Assembly (NCBI GenBank): GCA_036496585.1
Contig: DASXLB010000028.1
Location: 107,540 to 171,539, forward strand
Direction of reading: 5' to 3'
Length of the DNA: 64,000 nucleotides
Origin: Vicinamibacterales bacterium
GTDB taxonomy: Bacteria > Acidobacteriota > Vicinamibacteria > Vicinamibacterales > 2-12-FULL-66-21
The notes under the pieces are model-generated. The model was not told where the DNA came from, searched no databases, and worked only from the letters and a program-made list of their open reading frames with translations. Made by a program: the position numbers and the translations under genes. Of this stretch, positions 40,815 to 48,723 are shown one piece after another. Numbering within the stretch: position 1 is the first letter of the stretch; each line of letters opens with the position of its first letter.

Positions 40815-43490
40815 CTACGTCGCCGCGGCTGTCGCGAAACCGGCGGCGGCGCCAGGTGGCGCGGCGAGCACGTCGCGCACAGCGTCGCACAGCGCTGCGC
40901 CGGTTGTGAGATCGCGCCGGCCGCCGGTGGCCATCAGCACCGAGTGATAGCCGAGCGTGCGGTAGCTCTCGAACTGGGCTTCGTCGAAGAACTGGTTCGC
41001 GGTCGTGTCGTGTGGGAACTCGGCGTCGGTCGTCGCGAAATTCCGCACGTCGATCGGCTCGTCGCCCGAAAGCGTCGCCTTGATGTAGAGAATCGTGCCG
41101 TCCGGCGCGCCTGGACCGTCGATGACGGAGTAGATGATCCGTCCGAGCGCCACGTGCGGATTCGCCGACCCCTGGCCCGCGCGAGTGATGTTGAGGTCGG
41201 AGAACAGAATCGGGATGCCCAGGTCCAGTCGGATGCGCCGGACCGCGTTGCCGAGATCGTCGAACGTGTACTGCGGATCGCAGCCCGCGTCCGAGACGAC
41301 GATGTAGCGGCAGCGGCGGGAGACCATTTCCCAGAGACCGAGATTCTCGTAATGCCCGCCGTCCGACAGATACACGTACGGATTGCGGTCGGTGGTCAGC
41401 CCGAGCAGCTCGCGCATCAGCGGCTCGACGCTGAACACCGGTTCGCTGCTCTGCCAGCGCTTCTCGCTGTCGGGATTGCCGAACCACAGCCCAAGGCGCG
41501 CGTTGGCCAGCGTCAGCAGGAACGCGCGTGCCTTCGTCGAGTACATCCCCATCGCCGGGCTTGCCGCAGCGCCCGAGACGGCGAGCGCCATGCCGAGCGA
41601 GAGACCGGTGGCCTTCGCGCCGCCGTCGGACCCGTACTCGTGGGCCGGACGATACCCGAGGTCGTGGCAGCCGACATGAAACGGCGTGAAGGTGAATGAC
41701 TGGGCCAGCGTTTCGCGGCGGCCCAGGTGGGTCGACGAGACGGCATTGAGCGTCGTGTTGATCACGTGCAGCGGCCGCACGTCCTTCAGCTGGTGGACGC
41801 GCACGTCATCATCGCGATCGAAGCCGGTGAAGGCGTTCGGGCGGCGGTCGCGCCGCGAGGCGCCGAGGAACGTCCGGATCAGCCGCTGCTGATACATGCC
41901 GTGGAGCGAGAAGCGGTTCACGGGAATGAAGGCGCTGACGCCGAGCCCGACGCCGGCCAGCGTCAGGCCGAGCGCCAGCCAGTGGTGTCCGAGCGCGCGG
42001 GCGAGGCGCATGTCGACCCACGCCATCGTCGCCAGCAGAATGACGATGACGAGCGGCAGCGCGATCTTCTGCAGTGTGAGCCGCACGGCTGACGGCTGTC
42101 CCGGCGTGCTGCCGCCGCGCGACGCCAGCCCGGCGAGCGAGCTGGCGAGCGGCACCAGCAGGGTGAACAGCGCCGACGCCGATCGTTGATCCATCGCCAT
42201 GGCGCGGCTGACGGCGCCTACGCCCGCCTCGATCAGATCGGCCAGGTAGAACACGATGATGCCGGTCGACATCCACACCACGGCGGCGATCGCAAGCCAC
42301 GCGCCACAGCGGCTCCACCATTCGAGGACCGCGTCGTCGAGCTCGCTGCTGCCGATCCCGACGAACACCAGAATCTGCAGCAGCGACAGTACCAGCACGA
42401 GCGGTACGCCGAACACCGCGTAGAGGGCTTCCAGGTGATCGCCTGGACCGAAGCCGTAGTTGAGCGTGCAGACGTACCAGATACCGCCGCCGATCACCGG
42501 ACCGCCGGCGAGCGCGGCGACGATCGTCCGGAATCCGACTCGGATGCGCAGCGTGGCGCCGTCGCCGGGACGCGCCGCCGTGAACAGTTTCGTCAGCGTG
42601 CCGAGGGCGATCCAGCCGGCGGCCGGGACGACCGCCGAGACCACGATCGCGTCAACAAGGTTGATGTCGCACGGATAGGCCGACCAGAAGAAGGTCAGCG
42701 AGACGGCGCCGAGCACGGCCGGCGCCAGGAACCACGCCAGGAAGCGCTGCTGCGACCAGAGCGCGCCGAAGCCGACGAAATTGAGCACGATGTAGGCATT
42801 GGTCACGGCGAAACAGCCGAACGTCGCCAGAAACGACCACCAGGCGGCGTCGCCGCGCGCGAGGCAGCCGCCTGCGGCCTCGACGATCGGCCGCTCGACC
42901 GACCGCAGACCGACGAAGTAGATGTGCATCAATGTCATCGCCGCGGCGAGCAGCGGCAGGATGACCAGCCAGTTGAGCAGGAGATTGCGCGCCATCGTCG
43001 AGACGAGCGTCCACACGTCGGCCGACACGATGCCGCCGGTCGGCGCCAGGTACCGGCAGGTCTGGCGCACGCGATCAATGGGCGAGACGGCCGTTGCCGC
43101 CGCCGGTCCGCACTCGTCGGAGTGCATGCGGTGCGTCGGATCCATCGCGTCGAGGACCGCCGCGCGGCCGGCGGCCCCTTCGCGGTGCAGCCACGCGGTG
43201 AACCAGCCGCCGATGTAGCCGCCTCCCGACACTGTCGACAGGTAGTCGACCCCGCCAAGCACGCCGACTCTGGCGAGGCCCTGCAACACGCCGAGTGCAA
43301 AGGTCGCGCTTCTGATGCCGCCGCCCGAGAGGCAGACGGCCGTGGTCGGCGTCTTGTGGATGCATGCGTGCAGCGCGTGCAGCCGTGCGTCGGCCTCCGC
43401 GGGACCGTTTCCCTCGAACGGCGGCGCGCCGTGCAGCGCGATGTACTCCGTCTCGAGGACGCGACACCAGCGGTCGGCGGGATTGCTCAC
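40815..43490 (-). CDS. Large membrane patatin-like phospholipase
   Basis: 891 residues from the GTG at 43490, chosen because TATACT (reverse complement of 43498-43503) ends 7 bases before it. The acyl-hydrolase site is split by a membrane region. The oxyanion loop SGGGIRSA is at 55-62 and the nucleophile Ser88 in STVSGGGY; many hydrophobic segments fill residues about 165-620; the catalytic Asp710 is in LSDGGHYENLGLWEMV. Patatins hydrolyse acyl esters of membrane lipids. The elbow reads T-V-S-G-G rather than G-x-S-x-G. The soluble catalytic halves probably face the cytoplasm, with free fatty acid as product. It is divergent from the catalase/cytochrome fusion, which suggests a joint function. 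Confidence 0.85.
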   Translation of the reverse strand: MSNPADRWCRVLETEYIALHGAPPFEGNGPAEADARLHALHACIHKTPTTAVCLSGGGIRSATFALGVLQGLARVGVLGGVDYLSTVSGGGYIGGWFTAWLHREGAAGRAAVLDAMDPTHRMHSDECGPAAATAVSPIDRVRQTCRYLAPTGGIVSADVWTLVSTMARNLLLNWLVILPLLAAAMTLMHIYFVGLRSVERPIVEAAGGCLARGDAAWWSFLATFGCFAVTNAYIVLNFVGFGALWSQQRFLAWFLAPAVLGAVSLTFFWSAYPCDINLVDAIVVSAVVPAAGWIALGTLTKLFTAARPGDGATLRIRVGFRTIVAALAGGPVIGGGIWYVCTLNYGFGPGDHLEALYAVFGVPLVLVLSLLQILVFVGIGSSELDDAVLEWWSRCGAWLAIAAVVWMSTGIIVFYLADLIEAGVGAVSRAMAMDQRSASALFTLLVPLASSLAGLASRGGSTPGQPSAVRLTLQKIALPLVIVILLATMAWVDMRLARALGHHWLALGLTLAGVGLGVSAFIPVNRFSLHGMYQQRLIRTFLGASRRDRRPNAFTGFDRDDDVRVHQLKDVRPLHVINTTLNAVSSTHLGRRETLAQSFTFTPFHVGCHDLGYRPAHEYGSDGGAKATGLSLGMALAVSGAAASPAMGMYSTKARAFLLTLANARLGLWFGNPDSEKRWQSSEPVFSVEPLMRELLGLTTDRNPYVYLSDGGHYENLGLWEMVSRRCRYIVVSDAGCDPQYTFDDLGNAVRRIRLDLGIPILFSDLNITRAGQGSANPHVALGRIIYSVIDGPGAPDGTILYIKATLSGDEPIDVRNFATTDAEFPHDTTANQFFDEAQFESYRTLGYHSVLMATGGRRDLTTGAALCDAVRDVLAAPPGAAAGFATAAAT

Positions 43491-43665
43491 GGCGCGGAGT
43501 ATACTGCGCGCGTTCCCCGATGACATCGACACGGACCGCTGGTGGCAGGCCGGCCGAGCGCGCTGGCCTCCGGCAGGCCCACTCGCATCCTCCCGCGCCT
43601 GCTTCACCGACGGCCACGACACCGTTGACCTCACCAGCGCACGGACGCCGATTTCGGAGACAGGA
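43491..43665. promoter_or_regulatory. Divergent control region, patatin versus catalase/cytochrome gene
   Basis: 175 bases. The patatin -10 (TATACT) occupies 43498-43503 on the minus strand. On the plus strand, TTGACC at 43625-43630 could be a -35, but no good -10 follows; GGAGA at 43656-43660 is the Shine-Dalgarno of the fusion gene. The region is open in a plus-strand frame (from 43315), but its translation resembles no protein. Confidence 0.4.
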
Positions 43666-46600
43666 ATGACGATGGATCTCGAGCGGAAGCTTCCCAGCGA
43701 ACAGACCGACATCGCCGACATTACCGCCGGAATTCTCGCGGTGCAGGCGCGTTTTGCCCGGCAGCAGAAGCGGCCGCTCGGGCGCGGCACGCACACCAAA
43801 GGCGTCTGCGTCCGCGCCACGTTCGAGGTGCTCGACGTCGCTGCGTCGGTGACCGACCCGGCGCTCGCCGCCCGCCTCGCGCGCGGGCTGTTCGCCAAGC
43901 CAGGTACCTACCAGGCGACGGTGCGCTTCGCCAACGCGGCGTCGACGATCAAGCCCGACTCCGATCCAGACGTGCGCGCCTTGTCGTTCGCGGTCGAGGT
44001 TCCGGCCGCCGTGCTCGGGCCGCAGCCGGTGCGGCTCGACTACTCGATGAACAACGCGACGACCTTTCCGATCAACGACGCACACGCCTTCGCGGCCTTC
44101 ATGCGGGTGCAGGGGGCCGCGGGCGGGCTCGGCCGCCTGCGCGCCCTGCTGTCGCTGTCGTTCACAGATCTGAAGGGCTTTGGCCAGACGGCGGTGCGCG
44201 GCATCCGGCAGCAGCGGCAACCGCTGCATCCGTACCAGCAGACGCGCTACTGGAGCAACGTTCCCTTCCTGCACGGCGGCGACGAGGCTATCAAGTACTC
44301 GGCGACGCCGTCTGCCGGCAACGCCGGCGACCCGATCGGCAAGGGTGCCAGCGTGCTTCGCGACGACCTGCTGCGGCACGTCAACGACGACGCCGAGCAG
44401 GCGAGCTGGGACTTCGGGCTGCAGCTGCTCGAACCGTTGACGATGACGCTCGACGGCCGGACGCAGGAGCCGAGCTTCTGGGTGGAGAACGCCAGCGTCG
44501 AGTGGCCGGAGGGCCAGGCGCCGTTCCACACCGTGGCGCGGCTGACGCTACAGGCGAAATCCGCGCTGCCGCAGGCCGAGTGCGACGCCTGGTCGATCGA
44601 CGTCACCGAGCACGCGCTCCCCGGGGATCGCCCGATCGGCAGCATCAACCGCGCCCGCCGGGTCGCCGAGGCCGCCAGCCGGAAGGCGCGTTTGAGCTCG
44701 GCGGCCGTTCCCGTCGTGACGCAGCCGTCGATCGCGCACCGGCTCGCCGCGATCACGGTCGGACAGGTGCTCAAGCTCGCGGCCGCGGCGGTCGGGGCGC
44801 TTGCCTTCGTCGCCCTCGCCGGCGCGATCGTCCTGATCGTGCGCACCAACCGCGGCGACGGCATGCTGCCCCCCGACACCGTCGATCGCGTCGTGTATCC
44901 GGATCAGGGCTGGGGGCCCGGGCTGGAAGCGGCGCCGCGGCAGACCTATTACTACACGGCGCAGGGCGCGCAGCTGAAGGAGCTCCGCTACAGCTGGTTC
45001 AAGAACCTCGAGATGCCGTGGTCGACGACGAAGCTCTCGTCGCCGGCGATCATGCGCCGATACGGCTTCGTCGTCGATCCGGCAACCGCGGCCAATCCCG
45101 ACGATCTGCCGGTCGGCTTCGCCAGGGCTTACGACACGCAGCTCGAGGAGGAGATGCTGGATGTGTCCTGCGCCGCCTGTCACACCGGCCAGATCAACGT
45201 CACGCGCAACGGCACGACGACGGCGCTGCGGGTCGACGGCGGATCGGCGCTGCACGCGTTCACCAACTCCAAGATCGGCCACTTCGTGCCGACGCTCGCG
45301 GCGACGCTGCTCGGCACGATCGCCAATCCCTTCAAGTTCAACCGCTTCGCCAACGCGGTGCTCGGGCCCGGCCGCGGCGGCCGCTGGGCGCTGCGGATGC
45401 AGATGCTGAACGTCGCCGGTCAATTCGGCCGCATGGCATTCAACGAGAAGTGGTACCACCTGGTGCCGACCGAGGAAGGCTACGGCCGCACCGACGCGCT
45501 GGCGCGCATCGCCAACACCGTGTTCGGCGATCACATTCAGGCGGGCAACTATGCCGTCGGCAACGCGCCGGTGAACTATCCGCCGGTGTGGAACATCTGG
45601 AAGTTCGACTGGGTGCAATACAACGCCTCGGTGAGCCAGCCGATGGCCCGCAATATCGGCGAAACGATGGGCACGGGCGCCAAGTATGCGCTGCTCGATC
45701 GCTACGGCCGGCCGCTGCCGCCGGACGAGCGCTATCGCTCGTCCGCGCTGCTCGACAACCTGCACACGATCGAGCTGACGCTGCGGAAGCTGCAGCCGCC
45801 GGCGTGGCGCGAGGACGTGCTCGGGCCGATCGACCGCGCCAAGGCCGACCGCGGCAAAGCGCTGTTCAACACCCACTGCGTCGGCTGCCATGGCCCGCAC
45901 GTCGCGCCGCCGGCGGTCAAGATGCGCGACGCGCCGCTCAAGGGTCCGAACGATCCGCAATGGCTGATGAAGACCGTCTGCTGGGACGACATCGGTACCG
46001 ATCCGAACACGGCGCTCAATTTCGCGGATGCGAAGGTCGATCTGACGCGCACGGGGCTGTCGACCGGGGATCTGCGCACGATCGCGGGCCGCGAACTCGA
46101 TCTGTGGTACAGCCGCCAGCGCACCTATTTGCAGGGAGAGATCGTGCGCCTCAAGGCCGATCCCGCCACCGCGGCGCAGGCGGCGCCGATCGAGCAGAAG
46201 CTGGCGGGTCTTTCCGCCGAACAGGCGCAGACCCTTTCGGAGATCGACGCGACGCGGCTGCCGGTCGGCAACGGCCTGAGCTATGTGGGCCTGCTGATCC
46301 GCCTGAAGGCGTACGCCGACAAGGGGCTGACGCCGGCGCAGCAGGACGAGATGGACGGCTTCGCGATTCTCGACACCCCGCAGGTGATTGCCGCCTACAA
46401 GCCGCGTCCGCTGGCCGGCGTGTGGGCGACGGCGCCCTTCCTGCACAACGGCTCGGTGCCGACGGTTTACGATCTCCTATCACCCGCCGCCGAGCGTCCG
46501 AAGACGTTCCGCGTCGGCAGCCGCGAATACGACACGGTGAAGCTGGGCCTGAAGCCGCCCGACAGCGGCTACTGGGTGTTCGACACCGCGCTCGACGGCA

Positions 46601-46833
46601 ATCACAACACGGGCCACGAGTTCAACGTGGGTTACCAGGAGTACAAGGAGGGGGACCCGCCTTCACACGGCCTGATCGGCCCCCTTCTGACGCCAGACGA
46701 GCGGCTGGCGATCATCGAGCACCTCAAGGTGCGCAACGACGACGTCGACGGCCCGCAGGAGCCGGCCGTTCCGTCGAACGCGACCTGTTCAGCACCCGCG
46801 CGCCCTGACGCTGCGAAGCGCTATGTGCGCTGA
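43666..46833 (+). CDS. Fusion: catalase-like domain, membrane anchor, RoxA-like di-heme cytochrome c
   Basis: 1055 residues. Residues 1-345 are catalase-like: distal His43 in GTHTKGVCVRATFEV, RFANAAS, distal Asn130 in SMNNATTFPIND, and YWSNVPF, ending RPIGSINRARRVAEAAS. The R-x-x-x-Y proximal heme ligand expected there reads R-R-V-A-E, so Tyr is replaced by Glu335. Residues about 362-393 are a membrane segment. From NRGDGMLPPDTVDRVVYPDQG the protein is a di-heme cytochrome of the RoxA/'cytochrome c peroxidase-like' group with CAACH (502-506) and CVGCH (738-742), and a PLAGVWATAPFLHNGSVPT block. Cytochrome c maturation requires the C-terminal part to be periplasmic, so the catalase-like part should be cytoplasmic. 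RoxA-type proteins cleave isoprenoid rubber oxidatively; catalase-like relatives rearrange lipid hydroperoxides. The role here is inferred. Confidence 0.85.
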   Translation: MTMDLERKLPSEQTDIADITAGILAVQARFARQQKRPLGRGTHTKGVCVRATFEVLDVAASVTDPALAARLARGLFAKPGTYQATVRFANAASTIKPDSDPDVRALSFAVEVPAAVLGPQPVRLDYSMNNATTFPINDAHAFAAFMRVQGAAGGLGRLRALLSLSFTDLKGFGQTAVRGIRQQRQPLHPYQQTRYWSNVPFLHGGDEAIKYSATPSAGNAGDPIGKGASVLRDDLLRHVNDDAEQASWDFGLQLLEPLTMTLDGRTQEPSFWVENASVEWPEGQAPFHTVARLTLQAKSALPQAECDAWSIDVTEHALPGDRPIGSINRARRVAEAASRKARLSSAAVPVVTQPSIAHRLAAITVGQVLKLAAAAVGALAFVALAGAIVLIVRTNRGDGMLPPDTVDRVVYPDQGWGPGLEAAPRQTYYYTAQGAQLKELRYSWFKNLEMPWSTTKLSSPAIMRRYGFVVDPATAANPDDLPVGFARAYDTQLEEEMLDVSCAACHTGQINVTRNGTTTALRVDGGSALHAFTNSKIGHFVPTLAATLLGTIANPFKFNRFANAVLGPGRGGRWALRMQMLNVAGQFGRMAFNEKWYHLVPTEEGYGRTDALARIANTVFGDHIQAGNYAVGNAPVNYPPVWNIWKFDWVQYNASVSQPMARNIGETMGTGAKYALLDRYGRPLPPDERYRSSALLDNLHTIELTLRKLQPPAWREDVLGPIDRAKADRGKALFNTHCVGCHGPHVAPPAVKMRDAPLKGPNDPQWLMKTVCWDDIGTDPNTALNFADAKVDLTRTGLSTGDLRTIAGRELDLWYSRQRTYLQGEIVRLKADPATAAQAAPIEQKLAGLSAEQAQTLSEIDATRLPVGNGLSYVGLLIRLKAYADKGLTPAQQDEMDGFAILDTPQVIAAYKPRPLAGVWATAPFLHNGSVPTVYDLLSPAAERPKTFRVGSREYDTVKLGLKPPDSGYWVFDTALDGNHNTGHEFNVGYQEYKEGDPPSHGLIGPLLTPDERLAIIEHLKVRNDDVDGPQEPAVPSNATCSAPARPDAAKRYVR

Positions 46834-46838
46834 CGGGC

Positions 46839-46876
46839 CCGGGGTCAGACCGGGGTCAGACCGGGGTCAGACCACC
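46839..46876. repeat. Three tandem 11-bp units CCGGGGTCAGA plus CCACC
   Basis: Units lie at 46839-46849, 46850-46860 and 46861-46871, followed by CCACC, beginning 5 bases after the stop of the fusion gene. The same unit, in four copies also followed by CCACC, lies at 60005-60048 inside the lactate permease gene. The rest of the gap up to 46957 shows no gene. Confidence 0.85.
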
Positions 46877-46957
46877 AGTTGATGGTAGGGGTACGCAGAA
46901 CCTGCGCTGCAAGGCGTGGCTCCAGGATGCTGCCCGTCCCTCCCGGTGCGCCGGCCG

Positions 46958-47701
46958 CTACTGCGGATCGACTCCGACCGTGGCGTAATAGTTCGCGATC
47001 ATCTGTTGCGCGGGACGGGTGTAGACATCGGGCTGCCGCGTATCGATCACCTTCGCGATGACGGCGGCGACCTCTTCGGCGCTCTGCGTCTCCGGGAACG
47101 CGCGCGAGTCGGGGCCGCCGTGCACGGCGTTCAGCCCGAAATCGGTGCGGACGACACCCGGCGAGACGAGCGAGATCTGGATGCCGGGGTGGGTCGCCTG
47201 GACCTCGGCGCGCATCATCGCGGTGAGCGCGTTGAGGAAGTGCTTGGCGCCGACGTAGGCGGATCGAATGACGACGTACGGGATTCGGCCGAGCAGTGAC
47301 GAGATGTTGATGATGTGCCCCTCGCCACGCTGCTTGAAGTGCGGCAGGACTTCCTGCATCCCATACAGCGCCGAGTGGACGTTGGCGCGCATGATGGCGT
47401 CGATGTCGGCGTCGGTCAGTTCGGTGGGGTTCCGCGAGATGCCGAGACCTGCGTTGTTGATCCAGACGTCGATACGGTGGAACCGCGCGACGGTGTCGTC
47501 TACGACCCGCCGCACCTGGGCGCGGTTGGTGACGTCGGCGACCTGTATGGCCGCGTGTCGGCCGGAACGCGAGGCGACGTCCTCGAGCGCTGCCTGCCGC
47601 CGCGCCACGAGCACGACCTGATGTCCCTGCGAGGCGAGGAGCGCTCCGGACGCCGCGCCGATGCCCGCACTCCCACCCGTAATCACGATCACTTTTGACA
47701 T
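46958..47701 (-). CDS. Short-chain dehydrogenase/reductase
   Basis: 247 residues. Classical SDR motifs: cofactor site TGGSAGIG (glycine-rich), VADVTN, structural WINNAGLG, catalytic Ser in INISSLLGR and catalytic Tyr-Lys in SAYVGAKHF, then SPGVVRTDF. The basic residues after strand 2 (ARRQ) suggest NADP(H). The substrate is unknown. TAGAAT (reverse complement of 47709-47714) ends 7 bases from the start. Confidence 0.92.
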   Translation of the reverse strand: MSKVIVITGGSAGIGAASGALLASQGHQVVLVARRQAALEDVASRSGRHAAIQVADVTNRAQVRRVVDDTVARFHRIDVWINNAGLGISRNPTELTDADIDAIMRANVHSALYGMQEVLPHFKQRGEGHIINISSLLGRIPYVVIRSAYVGAKHFLNALTAMMRAEVQATHPGIQISLVSPGVVRTDFGLNAVHGGPDSRAFPETQSAEEVAAVIAKVIDTRQPDVYTRPAQQMIANYYATVGVDPQ

Positions 47702-47731
47702 GATCGCGATTCTAGATCGTCGCCGCCGCCG

Positions 47732-48679
47732 TTACTGGCTGGTCAGCGCGTTCTTGCAGAACCCGACGCATTTGGCCAATTCGGTCATGGCGTCGGATCC
47801 GTCCGGCACCTTGTATTCGAACTCGATCGTCGCCTCGATCGGCCAGCCGTTCCTGCGGATCAGCTGCAGCGCCGCGGTGATCGGCGTGTCCCCCTGGCCG
47901 AACGGCACGTTCACGCCGTCGACACCGTTGACGCCGGCCTTTCGATCCTTCACGTGGATGTGCGTGATGCGCTCGTGGTGATCGCGGATGAAGCCGAGCG
48001 GGTTGCCGAGATTGCCCGCGATGTAGTGGCCGATGTCGAGGTTGGCGCCGTTGTGCTGCGCGTATGAGAACGCCTCTTTGAACATCGCTTCGGTCGTCTT
48101 GGTGTGGCCGTGATAGCCGACCATCAGGCTGTGCTTGTCGGCGAACTGGCCGACCCGCTTGCTGCCCGGCAGCTCCAGCTCGCAGGAAATGGCCCGTGCG
48201 TCCATCGCTTTGGCGAGCCTGAATGCGTAGTCGAGCTCGGGGTCGCTGAAGTCGTAGATGCCGTCGAACTTGATGACGTCGGTGCTGATGCCGGCGCCGT
48301 CGAACTGCTTGCGGACGGCCGCGGCCTTGTCGGGATCGAGCGCCAGCCGCCACGCCCGCAGGTGTTCGGCCGCCTGCTGCTGCGCCGCCTTGTCGCCGCC
48401 CGGCGCGATCATCGACATCGGCGCGCCAAGGGCCAGCTCGATCGGCTGGCTCCGCAACTCCACTGCGCTCACGCCGAGCCGTGACGTCCGGTCGATGATC
48501 TCGTCGACCGCCATCGTCCGCGTCCCGTAGTTGTAGGGGACGTTCATGCCGACCTGGACGCCGCCCCATTTCGAGTCGGGCTTGGCCCCGAAGGCGGCCG
48601 CGAGCCGTTGGTTCGCCAGCAGGCCGGCGGCGGGGACGGTCAGGAGGATCTTGCCCAGTTCGCGGCGGGTGAGCGTCAT
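47732..48679 (-). CDS. Tat-exported sugar phosphate isomerase/epimerase-like TIM barrel
   Basis: 315 residues from the ATG at 48679. TRRELGKILLTVPAAGLLA is a Tat-type signal. The barrel carries xylose-isomerase-like AP-endonuclease-2-family strands: VGMNVPYNYG, VSAVELRSQPIE, VGYHGHTKTTE, NLDIGHYIAGN, ITHIHVKDRKAG and ATIEFEYKV. The His, Asp and Glu metal ligands at strand ends are present. Export and Tat targeting fit sugar-processing enzymes of Acidobacteria and Planctomycetes; the substrate is unknown. TACACT (reverse complement of 48687-48692) ends 7 bases from the ATG. Divergent from the M14 peptidase gene. Confidence 0.85.
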   Translation of the reverse strand: MTLTRRELGKILLTVPAAGLLANQRLAAAFGAKPDSKWGGVQVGMNVPYNYGTRTMAVDEIIDRTSRLGVSAVELRSQPIELALGAPMSMIAPGGDKAAQQQAAEHLRAWRLALDPDKAAAVRKQFDGAGISTDVIKFDGIYDFSDPELDYAFRLAKAMDARAISCELELPGSKRVGQFADKHSLMVGYHGHTKTTEAMFKEAFSYAQHNGANLDIGHYIAGNLGNPLGFIRDHHERITHIHVKDRKAGVNGVDGVNVPFGQGDTPITAALQLIRRNGWPIEATIEFEYKVPDGSDAMTELAKCVGFCKNALTSQ

Positions 48680-48723
48680 GCCGCGGAGTGTAGCACCTCC
48701 GACGCGATACAATCGTCCGCCAT
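48680..48723. promoter_or_regulatory. Compact divergent promoters, both leaderless-type
   Basis: In 44 bases, TACACT on the minus strand (48687-48692) lies 7 bases from one start and TACAAT on the plus strand (48708-48713) lies 10 bases from the other. No Shine-Dalgarno precedes either gene. Confidence 0.55.

Noticed and set aside
43315-43665. N-terminal extension of the catalase/cytochrome fusion
   Set aside because: The translation is low quality and overlaps the start of the divergent patatin; GGAGA lies just before the ATG at 43666.
46839-46876. CRISPR array
   Set aside because: The units are 11 bp, directly adjacent, with no spacers.
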